Assembly (NCBI GenBank): GCA_029008615.1
Contig: JAQXJI010000010.1
Location: 16,597 to 80,596 of the forward strand
Length of the DNA: 64,000 bases
Source: Elusimicrobiota bacterium
GTDB taxonomy: Bacteria > Elusimicrobiota > Elusimicrobia > Elusimicrobiales > Elusimicrobiaceae
Reading direction: 5' to 3'
Positions 41,201 through 50,844 of this stretch are shown one piece after another. The notes under the pieces are model-generated. The model did no database searches, had not been told where the DNA came from, and saw only the letters and a list, made by a program, of their open reading frames with translations. Each line of letters starts with the position of its first letter. The stretch's first letter is position 1. A program made the position numbers and the translations under genes.

Positions 41201-42508
41201 TTACTGAGCCTTTGCGTCCTCTTTTACGTTAAGATTGCCAAGCACTTCCCTGGCTTTTAAAAGTTCCACGGCCCTTTGTAAAACCGGGTCTTCCGCTTTT
41301 GCTTGCTCCGGCTCCGCAGTTTTTTTGGAGGGAGAATAAATTAAATTGGTAGTGTAGAATGTAGCCGCGCGGGCTTTGGCGGGCTCAAAAGGAACCACTA
41401 TATCCGGCACTATGCCGCCGGTTTCGTCGGCGTTTTTGGCCTTGAAGTTCTTATGTATCATACGGCCCAAAGGCGTATAATATTTGGCAACCGTTATCCT
41501 GAGGCCGGAAGTATCGGGCAGGCTGATAACCTGCTGAACGCTGCCCTTGCCGAAAGTCCTGGAACCTATTAAAACCGCGCGTTTATGATCTTGCAGAGCG
41601 CCGGCCACGATTTCGCTGCCGGAGGCCGAACCTTCATTTACCAAAAGGGCCATAGGAATATCGGCGTATTTGGCTTTGGGATTGCTTTTGTATTCCTTAA
41701 AAAATTCTTCTTTGCGGCCTTTGGTGTAGACTATAAGTTTATTGTCGCCGATAAAAAGTTTGCTCAGGTTTACCGCACTGTCCAAAAGACCGCCGGGGTT
41801 GAAGCGCAAATCAACGATTAAAGCTTTCATTCCTTTATCCTGTAAAGTTTGCATTGCTTTTTCAAAACCTTCAACCGTATGGCCCGAAAAATCGGTAACG
41901 TAAATATAGCCGATATCGCCCTCCATCATTTTGGAAAAGACCACTTCGGGAATAATTTTCGTTCTTTTTAAAGTTACTTTTTTAGTTGAAGTTTTACCGG
42001 TTTTTTCGTCCTTTCTTTCAAGTTCGACTTTTACTTTGGTGCCGACTTCCCCCCTTAAAGCCGCGACGGCTTCGTCACTTTTCATCTCGGAAACGGGCCT
42101 GCCGTCTATTTTGATTACTTTATCTTTAGGTTCTACGCCTGCTTTGTAAGCGGGGCTGTCGGGCAAAGGCGTAACGACGATAAGTTCCCCCGGCTTTGAG
42201 GAGTTAAGCCGCATACCGACCCCGCCGAATTCGCCTTTTGTTTCCTCGCGCATAGCTTTCATATCGTCTACGCTGATATATTCGGAAAATTCGTCAAGTT
42301 GGGAAGCCATACCGTAAAGCGCGCCGGTAACCAAATCCTTGGCGTCTTTTTCTTCCACAAAGTTATCCTGTATTTTGCCCATTACGTCGACAAGTATTTT
42401 AAGTTGGTCAAGCCCGGTGTCCACGCCGGAATAGGCGAAAGGAAACATCGTGCCCATAAAAAAAGCCGCTATCATAAAGATTACATATACGTTTATTTTC
42501 TTTTTCAT
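41201..42508 (-). CDS. Carboxyl-terminal processing protease (S41)
   Basis: The protein has 435 residues with an N-terminal membrane/signal helix (about 5-25). A PDZ domain (about 85-170) contains LPDSPAYKAGV. The S41 catalytic serine is in NEGSASGSEI near 296 and the lysine in TFGKGSVQ near 321. Ctp proteases trim periplasmic proteins, including peptidoglycan enzymes. It is next to the EnvC-like gene, and both probably act on the cell wall. The length is normal for the family. Confidence 0.93.
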   Translation of the reverse strand: MKKKINVYVIFMIAAFFMGTMFPFAYSGVDTGLDQLKILVDVMGKIQDNFVEEKDAKDLVTGALYGMASQLDEFSEYISVDDMKAMREETKGEFGGVGMRLNSSKPGELIVVTPLPDSPAYKAGVEPKDKVIKIDGRPVSEMKSDEAVAALRGEVGTKVKVELERKDEKTGKTSTKKVTLKRTKIIPEVVFSKMMEGDIGYIYVTDFSGHTVEGFEKAMQTLQDKGMKALIVDLRFNPGGLLDSAVNLSKLFIGDNKLIVYTKGRKEEFFKEYKSNPKAKYADIPMALLVNEGSASGSEIVAGALQDHKRAVLIGSRTFGKGSVQQVISLPDTSGLRITVAKYYTPLGRMIHKNFKAKNADETGGIVPDIVVPFEPAKARAATFYTTNLIYSPSKKTAEPEQAKAEDPVLQRAVELLKAREVLGNLNVKEDAKAQ

Positions 42509-42519
42509 AAATTATCCTT

Positions 42520-43668
42520 TTATTTTTTCTCAAGCCAAAGTTCCGGGTCAACCGCGGAAGTGCCGGAGCGAACTTCAAAATAAAGCGCGTTCTGGCCGCT
42601 GCCCATAGCCGAGCCCTGTGTATCCGCACCGCAAAGGCCTATAATCTGCCCCTTGTTAACTTGCTTGTCCAAAGAGGCGCGGATTTCGCTTAAAAATCCG
42701 TAAATGGTAAAGAAACCGCCGCCGTGATCCACTATAACAACATTCCCGTAGGAGCGGAATTCCCCCGCAAAGATTACTTTCCCTTCCGCAACGCTTACTA
42801 TCGGTGCGCCTTTGGCGGCGGATATTTTTATGCCGTCGCGGAAAATCCAAGTTTTCAGCTGGGCTTGGTATTCTTTACCGAACTTACTTATTATTTTACC
42901 ACTAACAGGCCAAGGAAGCGAGTTTTTACTTATATTAAGCGCCGCGCCGGTTTGTTTTTGGCCGGCTTTTTTCTGCTCGGCCTTGCGTTTGGCTTCCGCC
43001 TCTTTAAGTATTTTTTGAAGCTGCGCGGCGGAAGCTTTAAGCTCTTTTAAATCTTTATTTGCTTTTTCGTACAAAGCGTGGGCTTCCTGCAAATCTTCCT
43101 TCTTTTTTTCATAACTGCCCAAAAGGGCCGATTTTTCTTCTTCCAGTTTGTCGCGCTCGGCCAGCAGAGAGGAATGCTTTTCCTTAAAGCCGTCGATTTC
43201 CTTTTGGGTCTTGTCGATTTCCGAGGAAAGTTTTTGCATAAAAACGGCGTGCGTTTTTAAAGTGGAAGACAAAGCCAAAGCCCGCAAAAGTTCCGAAGAA
43301 TTGTAATAACTTTCGCCCAACATTCTTTCCACTGCGTAATTTGAAAATTCCGCTTTCATTATGTTCTGCCAAAGCGGCAGATTGTTTTCAACCACTTCTT
43401 TATGTCGCCGTATCATACTGCTTTTTGTTTGCATACCTTCAATATCATTACTGATTTTAACGGCCAGTTGTTCCGTCTTTTTCTGTTTTTGCGTGAGGGC
43501 CTTAAGTTCGTTTGAAAGGGCGGCCTCCCGCGCTTTATATTTTTTAAGCTGGGCTTCCTTTTCCTTGGCTTGGCGTTCTATGGAGGCAAGTTCCTCCTTA
43601 GACGCACAGTTCAGAGGAACCGCCGCCACTAAGAAAAATATAAAAAAGGAAATTAAAATTTTTTCCAT
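42520..43668 (-). CDS. EnvC-like murein hydrolase activator with degenerate LytM domain
   Basis: The protein has 382 residues: signal peptide (about 1-20), a long coiled coil (about 25-235) and a C-terminal LytM/M23 domain (about 265-370). The zinc ligands look lost: the usual H-x(3)-D region reads FRDGIKISAAKG and the HLS motif reads YGFLSE. Loss of ligands is typical of EnvC, which activates amidases rather than cutting peptidoglycan. FtsX, its known partner, is encoded directly upstream with a 16-nt overlap, which supports the role. Confidence 0.85.
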   Translation of the reverse strand: MEKILISFFIFFLVAAVPLNCASKEELASIERQAKEKEAQLKKYKAREAALSNELKALTQKQKKTEQLAVKISNDIEGMQTKSSMIRRHKEVVENNLPLWQNIMKAEFSNYAVERMLGESYYNSSELLRALALSSTLKTHAVFMQKLSSEIDKTQKEIDGFKEKHSSLLAERDKLEEEKSALLGSYEKKKEDLQEAHALYEKANKDLKELKASAAQLQKILKEAEAKRKAEQKKAGQKQTGAALNISKNSLPWPVSGKIISKFGKEYQAQLKTWIFRDGIKISAAKGAPIVSVAEGKVIFAGEFRSYGNVVIVDHGGGFFTIYGFLSEIRASLDKQVNKGQIIGLCGADTQGSAMGSGQNALYFEVRSGTSAVDPELWLEKK

Positions 43669-44408
43669 TTAGATAAAGTCCACCCCAACATAAGGCACAA
43701 AAGCAAACAGGCCGCCTGCGGCCATAAATCAAACTTAAAAGCTTTTACGGCGGCCAATTTAAGCGGGGAAATCAAAATAAAACCCGCACCCAAGGCTAAA
43801 GCGTAACTTAAAAATCCGCAGAGCAAACCGCCAAGGCGCGAGGGCAAAGCCGTTATTCTTGTATAATAAGCTTCTACCAAGAAGCAAAAAGCCAAAAAGA
43901 AAAACACGCTTAAGCCCAAAATTATATTTATAAATTTTATTACGCCGTCCAAGTAAATTGCAGAGGCGGCTTGGCTCTCTTTATAATAAGCTTGGGCGTC
44001 CTGCGGCATTTTGGAGAAGTTTTCCGCTACCCAAGGCTGCGGATTCATCATAACGGATTTATTGACGCGCAATTCAAAAAAAGCCGGCAGGAAATCTTCC
44101 TTAGGCAAAAAAACCTCAAAACCGTTCTGCTCCGAAGAGGCCCCCGGCATAGCTAAAGCTTCTTTCGCGTTTAAATATCTTACTTCCGTAACGCCGGGAA
44201 GGGAATTAAGCTTTTTTGTGAAAGATTCCGTTTCCGCCGAACTGGCATTATTCAAAACTACGGCTATTTTAAAATCGGAAAGCAAAACATCAAAAGCCTC
44301 ATAAGCCTGAAGCCTTAAAAACAAAGCACCCTGAACAAGCAAAGCCAAAGCCAACAAAAAGAATATTATTCTGCTTTGCGCCGTGAAAGAGAGCTTATTT
44401 TCCGTCAT
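43653..44408 (-). CDS. FtsX-like cell division protein
   Basis: The protein has 251 residues: an N-terminal membrane helix (about 14-32), a periplasmic part with LPGVTEVRYLNAKEAL near 70, as in the FtsX extracellular domain, and three further helices. It is shorter than E. coli FtsX. FtsEX couples ATP use to peptidoglycan hydrolysis through EnvC. The EnvC-like gene follows, but no ftsE is adjacent; the upstream gene is an alkaline phosphatase. Confidence 0.75.
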   Translation of the reverse strand: MTENKLSFTAQSRIIFFLLALALLVQGALFLRLQAYEAFDVLLSDFKIAVVLNNASSAETESFTKKLNSLPGVTEVRYLNAKEALAMPGASSEQNGFEVFLPKEDFLPAFFELRVNKSVMMNPQPWVAENFSKMPQDAQAYYKESQAASAIYLDGVIKFINIILGLSVFFFLAFCFLVEAYYTRITALPSRLGGLLCGFLSYALALGAGFILISPLKLAAVKAFKFDLWPQAACLLLCLMLGWTLSKWKKF

Positions 44409-45822
44409 ATAAAAACCTCTCTATAATTTTATTTATTTCCGTATTATGCAAAACGCCGGGCTTTTTTGGCGCGCCCGCGCCGTAAAAACTTACAAAAAGA
44501 GGGCTGCCCGTATGATTGCCGGTGCTCCAGGTTACACCGAGGCGTTTGTTGATTTCTTTCAGGCAGTCGTCAAAATCGCCTTTGTCTTCAATAAAATCCA
44601 AAGGAAGTTCATAACCCATATTCTCAATAAGATATTGCTGTATCGCTTTGGGGGTTTGGCGCTTTTCGCCCAAGGCGTTAAATTCGCTCTTCATATCGCG
44701 CTGCATTTTGGTTTGCTTGGCGATAATATCCAAATTGCTCTTTACGGAATAATCTTTTTTATCGTATAAAGGATAGCCTTGTTCTTTTTTAAGCTCAAGT
44801 TCGTCACCTTTGACTTTTCTGTACTGAAAACCAAATCCGCCCGTATCGTGATCGGCCGTTATTACAACCATAGTATCGGGGTTTTTATCCGCCCAGTCTT
44901 TGATGAGCCCCAAAGTTTCGTCCAGTTCTAAAAGTTCGGCCAAAGCCGCGCCTTGGTCATTATCGTGAAGCATCCAATCAAGCGCGCCGGCTTCCACCAT
45001 AAGGAAGAAACCGTTTTTGTTCCTGGACAAAATTTCCAAAGCTTTCTCCGTCATATCTTTCAAAGTTGGGGCATAAGGAGCGGGATTTACGCTGAACTGT
45101 ATCGCGCTTGGGCCGAAAAGCCCCAAGAGTTTATCCGATTTCGCTTTTTGCAAGCCTTTTTTATCAAAAACCAAAGGATAGCCGCTTGTTATAAGTTTTT
45201 CGAAAAGGCCGTTCTTTAAAGCAGGGGAAAGCTCTTTTGAGTAAGGTATTTTTTTGAAGATTCCGGCGTATTTTTCGTCTTTTAAATCCTTATCGGAAGT
45301 AAAATAATTAAGCCCGCCGCCCAAAAGTACGTCCGCGCCGGAATTAAGCAAAGCGGCAGAAATTTCCTCATAATTTCTGCGGCTGTTTACATTCGCCGTA
45401 TATGCGGAAGGAGTGGCGTCTGAAAGATAAACATCGGTAATAAGCCCTGTCGCCATACCCAAATTTTGAGCTTTTTTTAAAAGGCTTTCGGCGTTTTCCC
45501 CGTCCGCGCCCATTCCCAAATATTCGGGATAGGTAAGCGTGCCTTTGGCCATATGCGTACCCGCCGCTGCGGAATCGGTTACTATCGTTTCTTTGGTGGC
45601 GTTTAAGACTATGCCCAATTCCGAACCGGCAAATATTTTTTCCAAGTTGGAAGTTCTGTCCGCATAAGGAGAATTTTCCGCATAGCGCGCGTATTGCAGC
45701 AAAAGCCCCATAGCCGCCGGGCCTCCCCCATCGGCGACAACAAAAATAATATTCTTCTTTTCGGCGGCGAAAGAAACTACCGCAAACAGTAAAACAAAAA
45801 ACGCAAACGACAACTTCTTCAT
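44395..45822 (-). CDS. Alkaline phosphatase
   Basis: The protein has 475 residues with a signal peptide (about 1-20). The nucleophile serine is in VTDSAAAGTHMAKG near residue 84. Metal ligands are visible in FFLMVEAGALDWMLHDND near 275, VVITADHDTGGFG near 335 and TGNHTGSPLFV near 440. It is a periplasmic phosphomonoesterase that scavenges phosphate. It overlaps ftsX by 14 nt and abuts glgA, so it is part of the long operon. Confidence 0.92.
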   Translation of the reverse strand: MKKLSFAFFVLLFAVVSFAAEKKNIIFVVADGGGPAAMGLLLQYARYAENSPYADRTSNLEKIFAGSELGIVLNATKETIVTDSAAAGTHMAKGTLTYPEYLGMGADGENAESLLKKAQNLGMATGLITDVYLSDATPSAYTANVNSRRNYEEISAALLNSGADVLLGGGLNYFTSDKDLKDEKYAGIFKKIPYSKELSPALKNGLFEKLITSGYPLVFDKKGLQKAKSDKLLGLFGPSAIQFSVNPAPYAPTLKDMTEKALEILSRNKNGFFLMVEAGALDWMLHDNDQGAALAELLELDETLGLIKDWADKNPDTMVVITADHDTGGFGFQYRKVKGDELELKKEQGYPLYDKKDYSVKSNLDIIAKQTKMQRDMKSEFNALGEKRQTPKAIQQYLIENMGYELPLDFIEDKGDFDDCLKEINKRLGVTWSTGNHTGSPLFVSFYGAGAPKKPGVLHNTEINKIIERFLYDGK

Positions 45823-47277
45823 TTAAAATATCCTTCCCAATATTTCATTAAAACATTTGATATACTGCCTTGAAGAATTTTCCCAAGAGAAATCTTCCGC
45901 CATAGCATTGGCAAGCATAGCCTTCCAAACTTTCTTTTTATTGTAAACGCCAAGAGCGGTATTTAAAGCCCCTATAAGGCCGTTTACGTCCAAATTATTA
46001 ATAAAGAAACCGGTTTTAAGTTCGGCAGACATATCGCCTTCATATCCTTTCACGGTGTCGGCAAGCCCGCCGACCTTAGAAACCACCGGCAAAGTGCCAT
46101 AGCGCATAGCTATCATTTGACTTAAACCGCAGGGTTCAAAGCGTGAGGGCATAAGGAACATATCCCCGCCGGCGTAAATTTTATGCGCCAAAGTTTCGTC
46201 AACCACCGCTCTGAAAGCGAAAGAAGAAGGATAACGCGCCGCAAGTTCGCCGAAGATATATTCCGCGTGAGGGTCGCCCTTACCCTCAATTATAAATTGC
46301 ATTTTGCCTTCCATTGCGCGGATAACGTCGGGCAGCAAGTCCACACCCTTTTGATAGGCCAAACGGCTTACCATAGCGCACAAAGGAATCGAAGGGTTTT
46401 CCGCCAAGCCGCACTCACGCTGTAAAGCCGCTTTGCAAACAGCCTTGCCTTTTAAAGATTCATCATCGTAACCCATAGGTATCATAGTGTCGCTTTGCGG
46501 ATCCCAAACTTCGCCGTCAATGCCGTTGATAATGCCCAAAAAGTCCGCGCCTTTATTCCTTAAAACGCCTTCAAGACCGAAGCTGTTTTGTCCTCTTAAA
46601 AGTTCCTGAGCGTAAGTAGGGCTGACGGTGTTTACTTTGTCGGCAAAAACCATACCCGTTTTAAGGTAGCTTATTCCGCCCCAGTATTCAAATTTGTCCG
46701 GCGTAAAATCCGGCTCAAAGAAACCCGCTTTTACAAAACTTTCCCTGGGGAAATACCCTTGATAAGCTATATTGTGTATCGTAAACATACAACGCGTACG
46801 CGTAAAGAAAGCGTCCGTTTTATAAACCGTCTTAAGATAAGCGGGCAAAAGCCCGGCCTGCCAATCGTGCGCGTGGATTATATCGGGCCTGAAGCCGATA
46901 AATTTACAGGCTTCCAAAACCGCGCGGGAAAAGAACATAAAGCGTTCGTCATTGTCGGCGTAATCGCCCGTTTTGGTAAAATAAAGTTCGGGCCGGTCGA
47001 AATACTTGTTTGATTCCACAAAAAATACCAAAGCATTACCCCATTTAAGGTAAGAAATCTGGGCAGGTTCCAAACGTGAGCCTACGGGAATATAAAAAAC
47101 ACCCGGTACGGTTCTTAAAGAAGAAGCGTTGTTGATGTTCCTGTATCTGGGCAGGAACAGTAGGACTTTCGTTCCTCTGGTTCTGGAAAAATCTTGCGTA
47201 AGAGCGCCTACGACATCCGCCAGACCGCCCGTTTTGCAAAACGGGAAAGCTTCACTGGCCGCTAAAACTATATTCAT
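45823..47277 (-). CDS. glgA: Glycogen synthase
   Basis: The protein has 484 residues, the usual length. The ADP-glucose binding motif KTGGLADV is at residues 15-22 and the C-terminal glycosyltransferase domain has SRFEPCGLSQMIAMRYG near 375. GlgA builds alpha-1,4-glucan from ADP-glucose in the cytoplasm. It lies between the scpB and alkaline phosphatase genes rather than in a glycogen operon. Confidence 0.95.
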   Translation of the reverse strand: MNIVLAASEAFPFCKTGGLADVVGALTQDFSRTRGTKVLLFLPRYRNINNASSLRTVPGVFYIPVGSRLEPAQISYLKWGNALVFFVESNKYFDRPELYFTKTGDYADNDERFMFFSRAVLEACKFIGFRPDIIHAHDWQAGLLPAYLKTVYKTDAFFTRTRCMFTIHNIAYQGYFPRESFVKAGFFEPDFTPDKFEYWGGISYLKTGMVFADKVNTVSPTYAQELLRGQNSFGLEGVLRNKGADFLGIINGIDGEVWDPQSDTMIPMGYDDESLKGKAVCKAALQRECGLAENPSIPLCAMVSRLAYQKGVDLLPDVIRAMEGKMQFIIEGKGDPHAEYIFGELAARYPSSFAFRAVVDETLAHKIYAGGDMFLMPSRFEPCGLSQMIAMRYGTLPVVSKVGGLADTVKGYEGDMSAELKTGFFINNLDVNGLIGALNTALGVYNKKKVWKAMLANAMAEDFSWENSSRQYIKCFNEILGRIF

Positions 47278-47315
47278 AAAATCTCTCCTTTAAAAACTTG
47301 TATATACTTCGGCTG

Positions 47316-48215
47316 TTATTTTAAATCGTCAAGGCCTTCTTTCAGCATATCTTCTTCAAGGCCGCTTTCCTGCTTAAAACCCTCTGCGGGAACAATATCT
47401 TCGTTCTGCGGGGCCGCTTCAGGCGCATTTTCCGCGGATTTAGGCGGCAGAACTTCCCCGGATACGGCTTCCTCACTTTGCTCAACGGAGGGTTCCTCCG
47501 CCGCAGTATCCGCAGTTACGTCTTCCGGCGTATTTCTGGTAAATACGTCCACGTCGTCTTCAAGCGGCAAAATGGCTTGTTTAATCTCCGGCAGGCTTGG
47601 GCCGAAAGGCAAATCGCTTTGGATTTCTTTAGGGCCTTTGTTCTCAAAACTTTTCAGTTCCGGCAGCTGGGAAATATGGTTAAGGCCGAATAGCCTTAAA
47701 AATTCGTCCGTAGTACCGTAAACCATAGGTTTGCCGGGAGCGTCTTTGCGCCCGACTATGCGGACAAGCCCGCGTTCCATAATCTTTTCCAAAGGGCCGA
47801 CGGCATCAACACCCCTTATGGCTTCTATTTCCGCCCTTGTAACGGGCTGTTTATAAGCTATAATGGCCAAAGTTTCCAAAGCGGCGGAAGAAAGTTTGTC
47901 GGAAGTTTTTTCGTTAAACAAAGCCCGCACCCAGCGCCCGTATTCCGGCTTGGTGGACATCTGAAACCCGCCGCCAAGTTCTATAATCTGTATGGCGCGC
48001 GCGGTCTGCGCGTATTCCTGCGCCAAAGAGTTGACTATATCCTTGGTAAGTTGGATATTGTTTATCTGCGCCACCTGCGAAAGCTTGGCTATGCTTAAGG
48101 GCCTATCCGTTATAAAAAGCAGATTTTCGATTATTCTTTTATAATCTTCTTTTGTCAAAATATCTTCGGCGGCGTTTTCTGCCCGCCCGTTTTTTGTTTC
48201 TTCCATAATAATCAC
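47316..48215 (-). CDS. scpB: Segregation and condensation protein B
   Basis: The protein has 299 residues. The two winged-helix domains (about 20-180) include LETLAIIAYKQPVTRAEIEAIRGV near 115 (given in parts: LAIIAYKQPVTRAEIE) and VYGTTDEFLRLFGL. ScpB with ScpA bridges SMC to condense chromosomes. From about 195 there is an acidic, low-complexity tail about 100 residues long, more than in most ScpB proteins. It overlaps scpA by 4 nt. Confidence 0.93.
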   Translation of the reverse strand: MIIMEETKNGRAENAAEDILTKEDYKRIIENLLFITDRPLSIAKLSQVAQINNIQLTKDIVNSLAQEYAQTARAIQIIELGGGFQMSTKPEYGRWVRALFNEKTSDKLSSAALETLAIIAYKQPVTRAEIEAIRGVDAVGPLEKIMERGLVRIVGRKDAPGKPMVYGTTDEFLRLFGLNHISQLPELKSFENKGPKEIQSDLPFGPSLPEIKQAILPLEDDVDVFTRNTPEDVTADTAAEEPSVEQSEEAVSGEVLPPKSAENAPEAAPQNEDIVPAEGFKQESGLEEDMLKEGLDDLK

Positions 48216-48991
48216 CGCCGCGCTTCTTCGGGTTTAGTTTCTTCCCCTTCAAGAAGTTTATGATAATCCTGATCTTCCGTTTCCGGGTTGATGTAAAGGC
48301 GTATTTCCGAGCCTTCTCCGTCTTGGCGGGCCAAGATTTTGCCTATTTTTAAAAGTTCCAACACCGCCATAAAACAGGTTATTACGCCGCGTTTTTTTGT
48401 TTCACCCGTAAAGACCTCATCCACCAAAACCCACGGACGCCTTTTTAAAAGCCAAAGCACTTTGTCTATTTTCTTGTCTATCGGGAATTCTTCCACCTTA
48501 AGCAAGTCGGCGTGCTCGCGGCTTTCAAGGTTTTCAAAAGCGCGGCGTACGGCGGCGAGCAAATCAAAAAGCTGTACGTTTAAAACGCGTTCGCCGTTGT
48601 CAAACACGGGCGCGCTTTTGTAAAAATTGTTTTTGTACTTCTCAAAATTCTCTTGCAAATACAAAGAAGCCTGCTTAAATTTTTGGTACTCCACAATCTT
48701 TTCTATAAGTTCTTTTGCGGGGTCGGGGCCGTCCTCTTCGGAAGTCGCCACCTGCGAAGGCAAAAGCTGACGCGCTTTTATCTGCATAAGCGTGCTGGCC
48801 ATTACCAAAAACTCGCCCGCAAGTTCCAAATTAAGCTGCTTCATAACGTCAAGGTACTCAAGATACTGGGCGGTTATTTCCGAAATATTAATATCGTAAA
48901 TGTCCAGATTATCTTTTTTTATCAGATGTAAGAGAAGGTCCATCGGCCCTTCAAAAACATCCAAACGCACCCTGATGCCGTCATTTATCAT
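48212..48991 (-). CDS. scpA: Segregation and condensation protein A
   Basis: The protein has 259 residues. The N-terminus VFEGPMDLLLHLIKKDNLDIYDI is the ScpA/kleisin SMC-binding motif (about 11-33; quoted as FEGPMDLLLHLIKK), with MASTLMQIKARQLLP near 65 and a C-terminal winged helix (about 165-225). Kleisin of the SMC-ScpAB condensin. It overlaps trpS by 4 nt and scpB by 4 nt. Confidence 0.94.
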   Translation of the reverse strand: MINDGIRVRLDVFEGPMDLLLHLIKKDNLDIYDINISEITAQYLEYLDVMKQLNLELAGEFLVMASTLMQIKARQLLPSQVATSEEDGPDPAKELIEKIVEYQKFKQASLYLQENFEKYKNNFYKSAPVFDNGERVLNVQLFDLLAAVRRAFENLESREHADLLKVEEFPIDKKIDKVLWLLKRRPWVLVDEVFTGETKKRGVITCFMAVLELLKIGKILARQDGEGSEIRLYINPETEDQDYHKLLEGEETKPEEARR

Positions 48992-50049
48992 AATACTTTC
49001 ATCACTTTTTTGACTTCCGCCAAAGTTTTTGAAGCACTTTCGCGCGCCGCTTCCGCGCCGCGGCTAAGAATTTTTTTCAGCAGGGCTTCATCCTTGGCGT
49101 AGAAATCTCTTCTTTGATTAAACTCGGTTATTTCTTTTTCCATAAGTTCAAACAAATGTTTTTTGCAGGCAACGCAGCCCAAAGCACCGGCGCGGCATTC
49201 CTGCGCGCGCTTTTCAAAATCTGGATTGTAAATCTTATGGAAAGCAAACACCGTACAGCCGTCAGGGTTTGCCGGATCGTTTGCTTTTTGCTTATTGGGA
49301 TCGGTAAACATTGACATTACTTTTTTGCGTACGGCTTCGGGTTCCTCTCCGAGTTCTATCGTATTTCCGTAAGATTTGGACATTTTTCTGCCGTCCAAGC
49401 CAGGCACTTTAGGAATCGAAGTAAAAAGCGGCTTGGGCTCCACAAGAATATCCGTATCGTAAATATCGTTAAAGCGGCGGGCGGTATCGCGGGCGATTTC
49501 CATATGTGCGGTTTGATCCTGCCCAACCGGCACATAAGCGGCTTTATGGATAAGAATATCCGTCGCCATAAGCACCGGATATCCCAAAAATCCGAAAGAA
49601 GACATTTCAGAAAGTTCCGCTTCCGTCAGCATAGCCATTTTCTCCGCGGCGATTTTATCTTCCTGACCGGCGTATTTTTTGCGGAAAAGCTCGTTAAGCT
49701 GTTCCTTGTACGTCGGGTTTCTTAACAGCCATCCAAGCGGCGTTATCATACCCAAAAGCGTGGTAAGTTCGCTTATTTCAGGTATGTGCGACTGCACGAA
49801 AATAGAACATTTTTCAGGGTCAAGCCCGGCGGCCAGCCAATCTATAACCATTTGCTTGCTGTTAAAAGCCAAATTTTCCGTATTTTCCGCAGCCGTCGTC
49901 AAAGCGTGTAAATCCGCCACAAAAAAATAACATTTATATTTATTTTGCAGTTCCACGAAATTTCTCAAAGCGCCGAAGTAATTGCCAAGATGCAATCTGC
50001 CAGTCGGACGCATACCGGATACTACTATATCGTTTTTAATATGCTCCAT
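48988..50049 (-). CDS. trpS: Tryptophanyl-tRNA synthetase
   Basis: The protein has 353 residues. The class I signatures are RPTGRLHLGNYFGAL near 14-28 (HIGH-like) and DGRKMSKSYGN near 220 (KMSKS). GYPVLMATDILIH and PVGQDQTAHMEIARD are also conserved. It charges tRNA-Trp. It overlaps the site-2 protease gene by 14 nt. Confidence 0.96.
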   Translation of the reverse strand: MEHIKNDIVVSGMRPTGRLHLGNYFGALRNFVELQNKYKCYFFVADLHALTTAAENTENLAFNSKQMVIDWLAAGLDPEKCSIFVQSHIPEISELTTLLGMITPLGWLLRNPTYKEQLNELFRKKYAGQEDKIAAEKMAMLTEAELSEMSSFGFLGYPVLMATDILIHKAAYVPVGQDQTAHMEIARDTARRFNDIYDTDILVEPKPLFTSIPKVPGLDGRKMSKSYGNTIELGEEPEAVRKKVMSMFTDPNKQKANDPANPDGCTVFAFHKIYNPDFEKRAQECRAGALGCVACKKHLFELMEKEITEFNQRRDFYAKDEALLKKILSRGAEAARESASKTLAEVKKVMKVL

Positions 50050-50671
50050 AAGGTACTCCGATAAAATTAATTATCAAACTAAAAATCAAATTAAAAGCTG
50101 GGGTTATGATTCTGCCGAATATGCCCGTAACTACCAAAAGCAAAAGTATCAAAAATCCGTAACGCTCCAAAGCCAAGTATTTGCCTGCGGCCTGAGGCGG
50201 CAGGAAATACGCCAAAACTTTACTGCCGTCCAAAGGCGGCACGGGCACCAAATTAACCACCGCCAAGACCAAGTTTATCATAATCGTATAAAAAAGCAGT
50301 TTAAAAGCTATCAAAGAAGCGGGCGCAACAGTAAGCATTATTTTAAAAATCAAAGCGGCGACCAGCATAATCAAAATATTGGTAAGCGGGCCGGCGAAAG
50401 ATACATAAGCGATATCCTTTCTGCCGCCGCGCAAACGGTAATAGTTCACAGGTACGGGTTTGGCCCAACCGAACAAAGGCGCATTAATCATAAAAAGCAA
50501 AAGCGGCACTATAACCGTGCCGATCAAATCAATGTGTTTTAAGGGATTAAAATTAAGCCGACCGAGCAAGTAAGCAGTATCGTCCCCGCAGCGAAACGCC
50601 GCATAACCGTGGGCGAATTCATGCGCTATTACGGAAAATATCAATATAGGTAAAAACAAAATAAAGTCCAT
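50036..50671 (-). CDS. Site-2 protease family (M50) membrane metalloprotease
   Basis: The protein has 211 residues and about five membrane helices. The zinc motif HEFAH is near residue 17 and the second motif NLVPVPPLDGSK near 140. This compact form without PDZ domain is widespread; it cuts within membranes, and substrates are unknown. It is the first gene of the operon reading into trpS-scpA-scpB. TAAAAT lies close before the ATG. Confidence 0.9.
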   Translation of the reverse strand: MDFILFLPILIFSVIAHEFAHGYAAFRCGDDTAYLLGRLNFNPLKHIDLIGTVIVPLLLFMINAPLFGWAKPVPVNYYRLRGGRKDIAYVSFAGPLTNILIMLVAALIFKIMLTVAPASLIAFKLLFYTIMINLVLAVVNLVPVPPLDGSKVLAYFLPPQAAGKYLALERYGFLILLLLVVTGIFGRIITPAFNLIFSLIINFIGVPYGAY

Positions 50672-50844
50672 ATAAAATCATTTTACTAATTTTAAAGACA
50701 ATATCATCTTTATTGGCGCGCGCACCCGTTTCTTATTATCGGAGTTTAAATTGGCAAACCGGCCGCAAAGAGGCCTTTAAACGTAAAAATATGGGCCTTG
50801 ACATAGGCCTTGACAAAACGGATTTGCAAGGCTAGTCTAAACGT

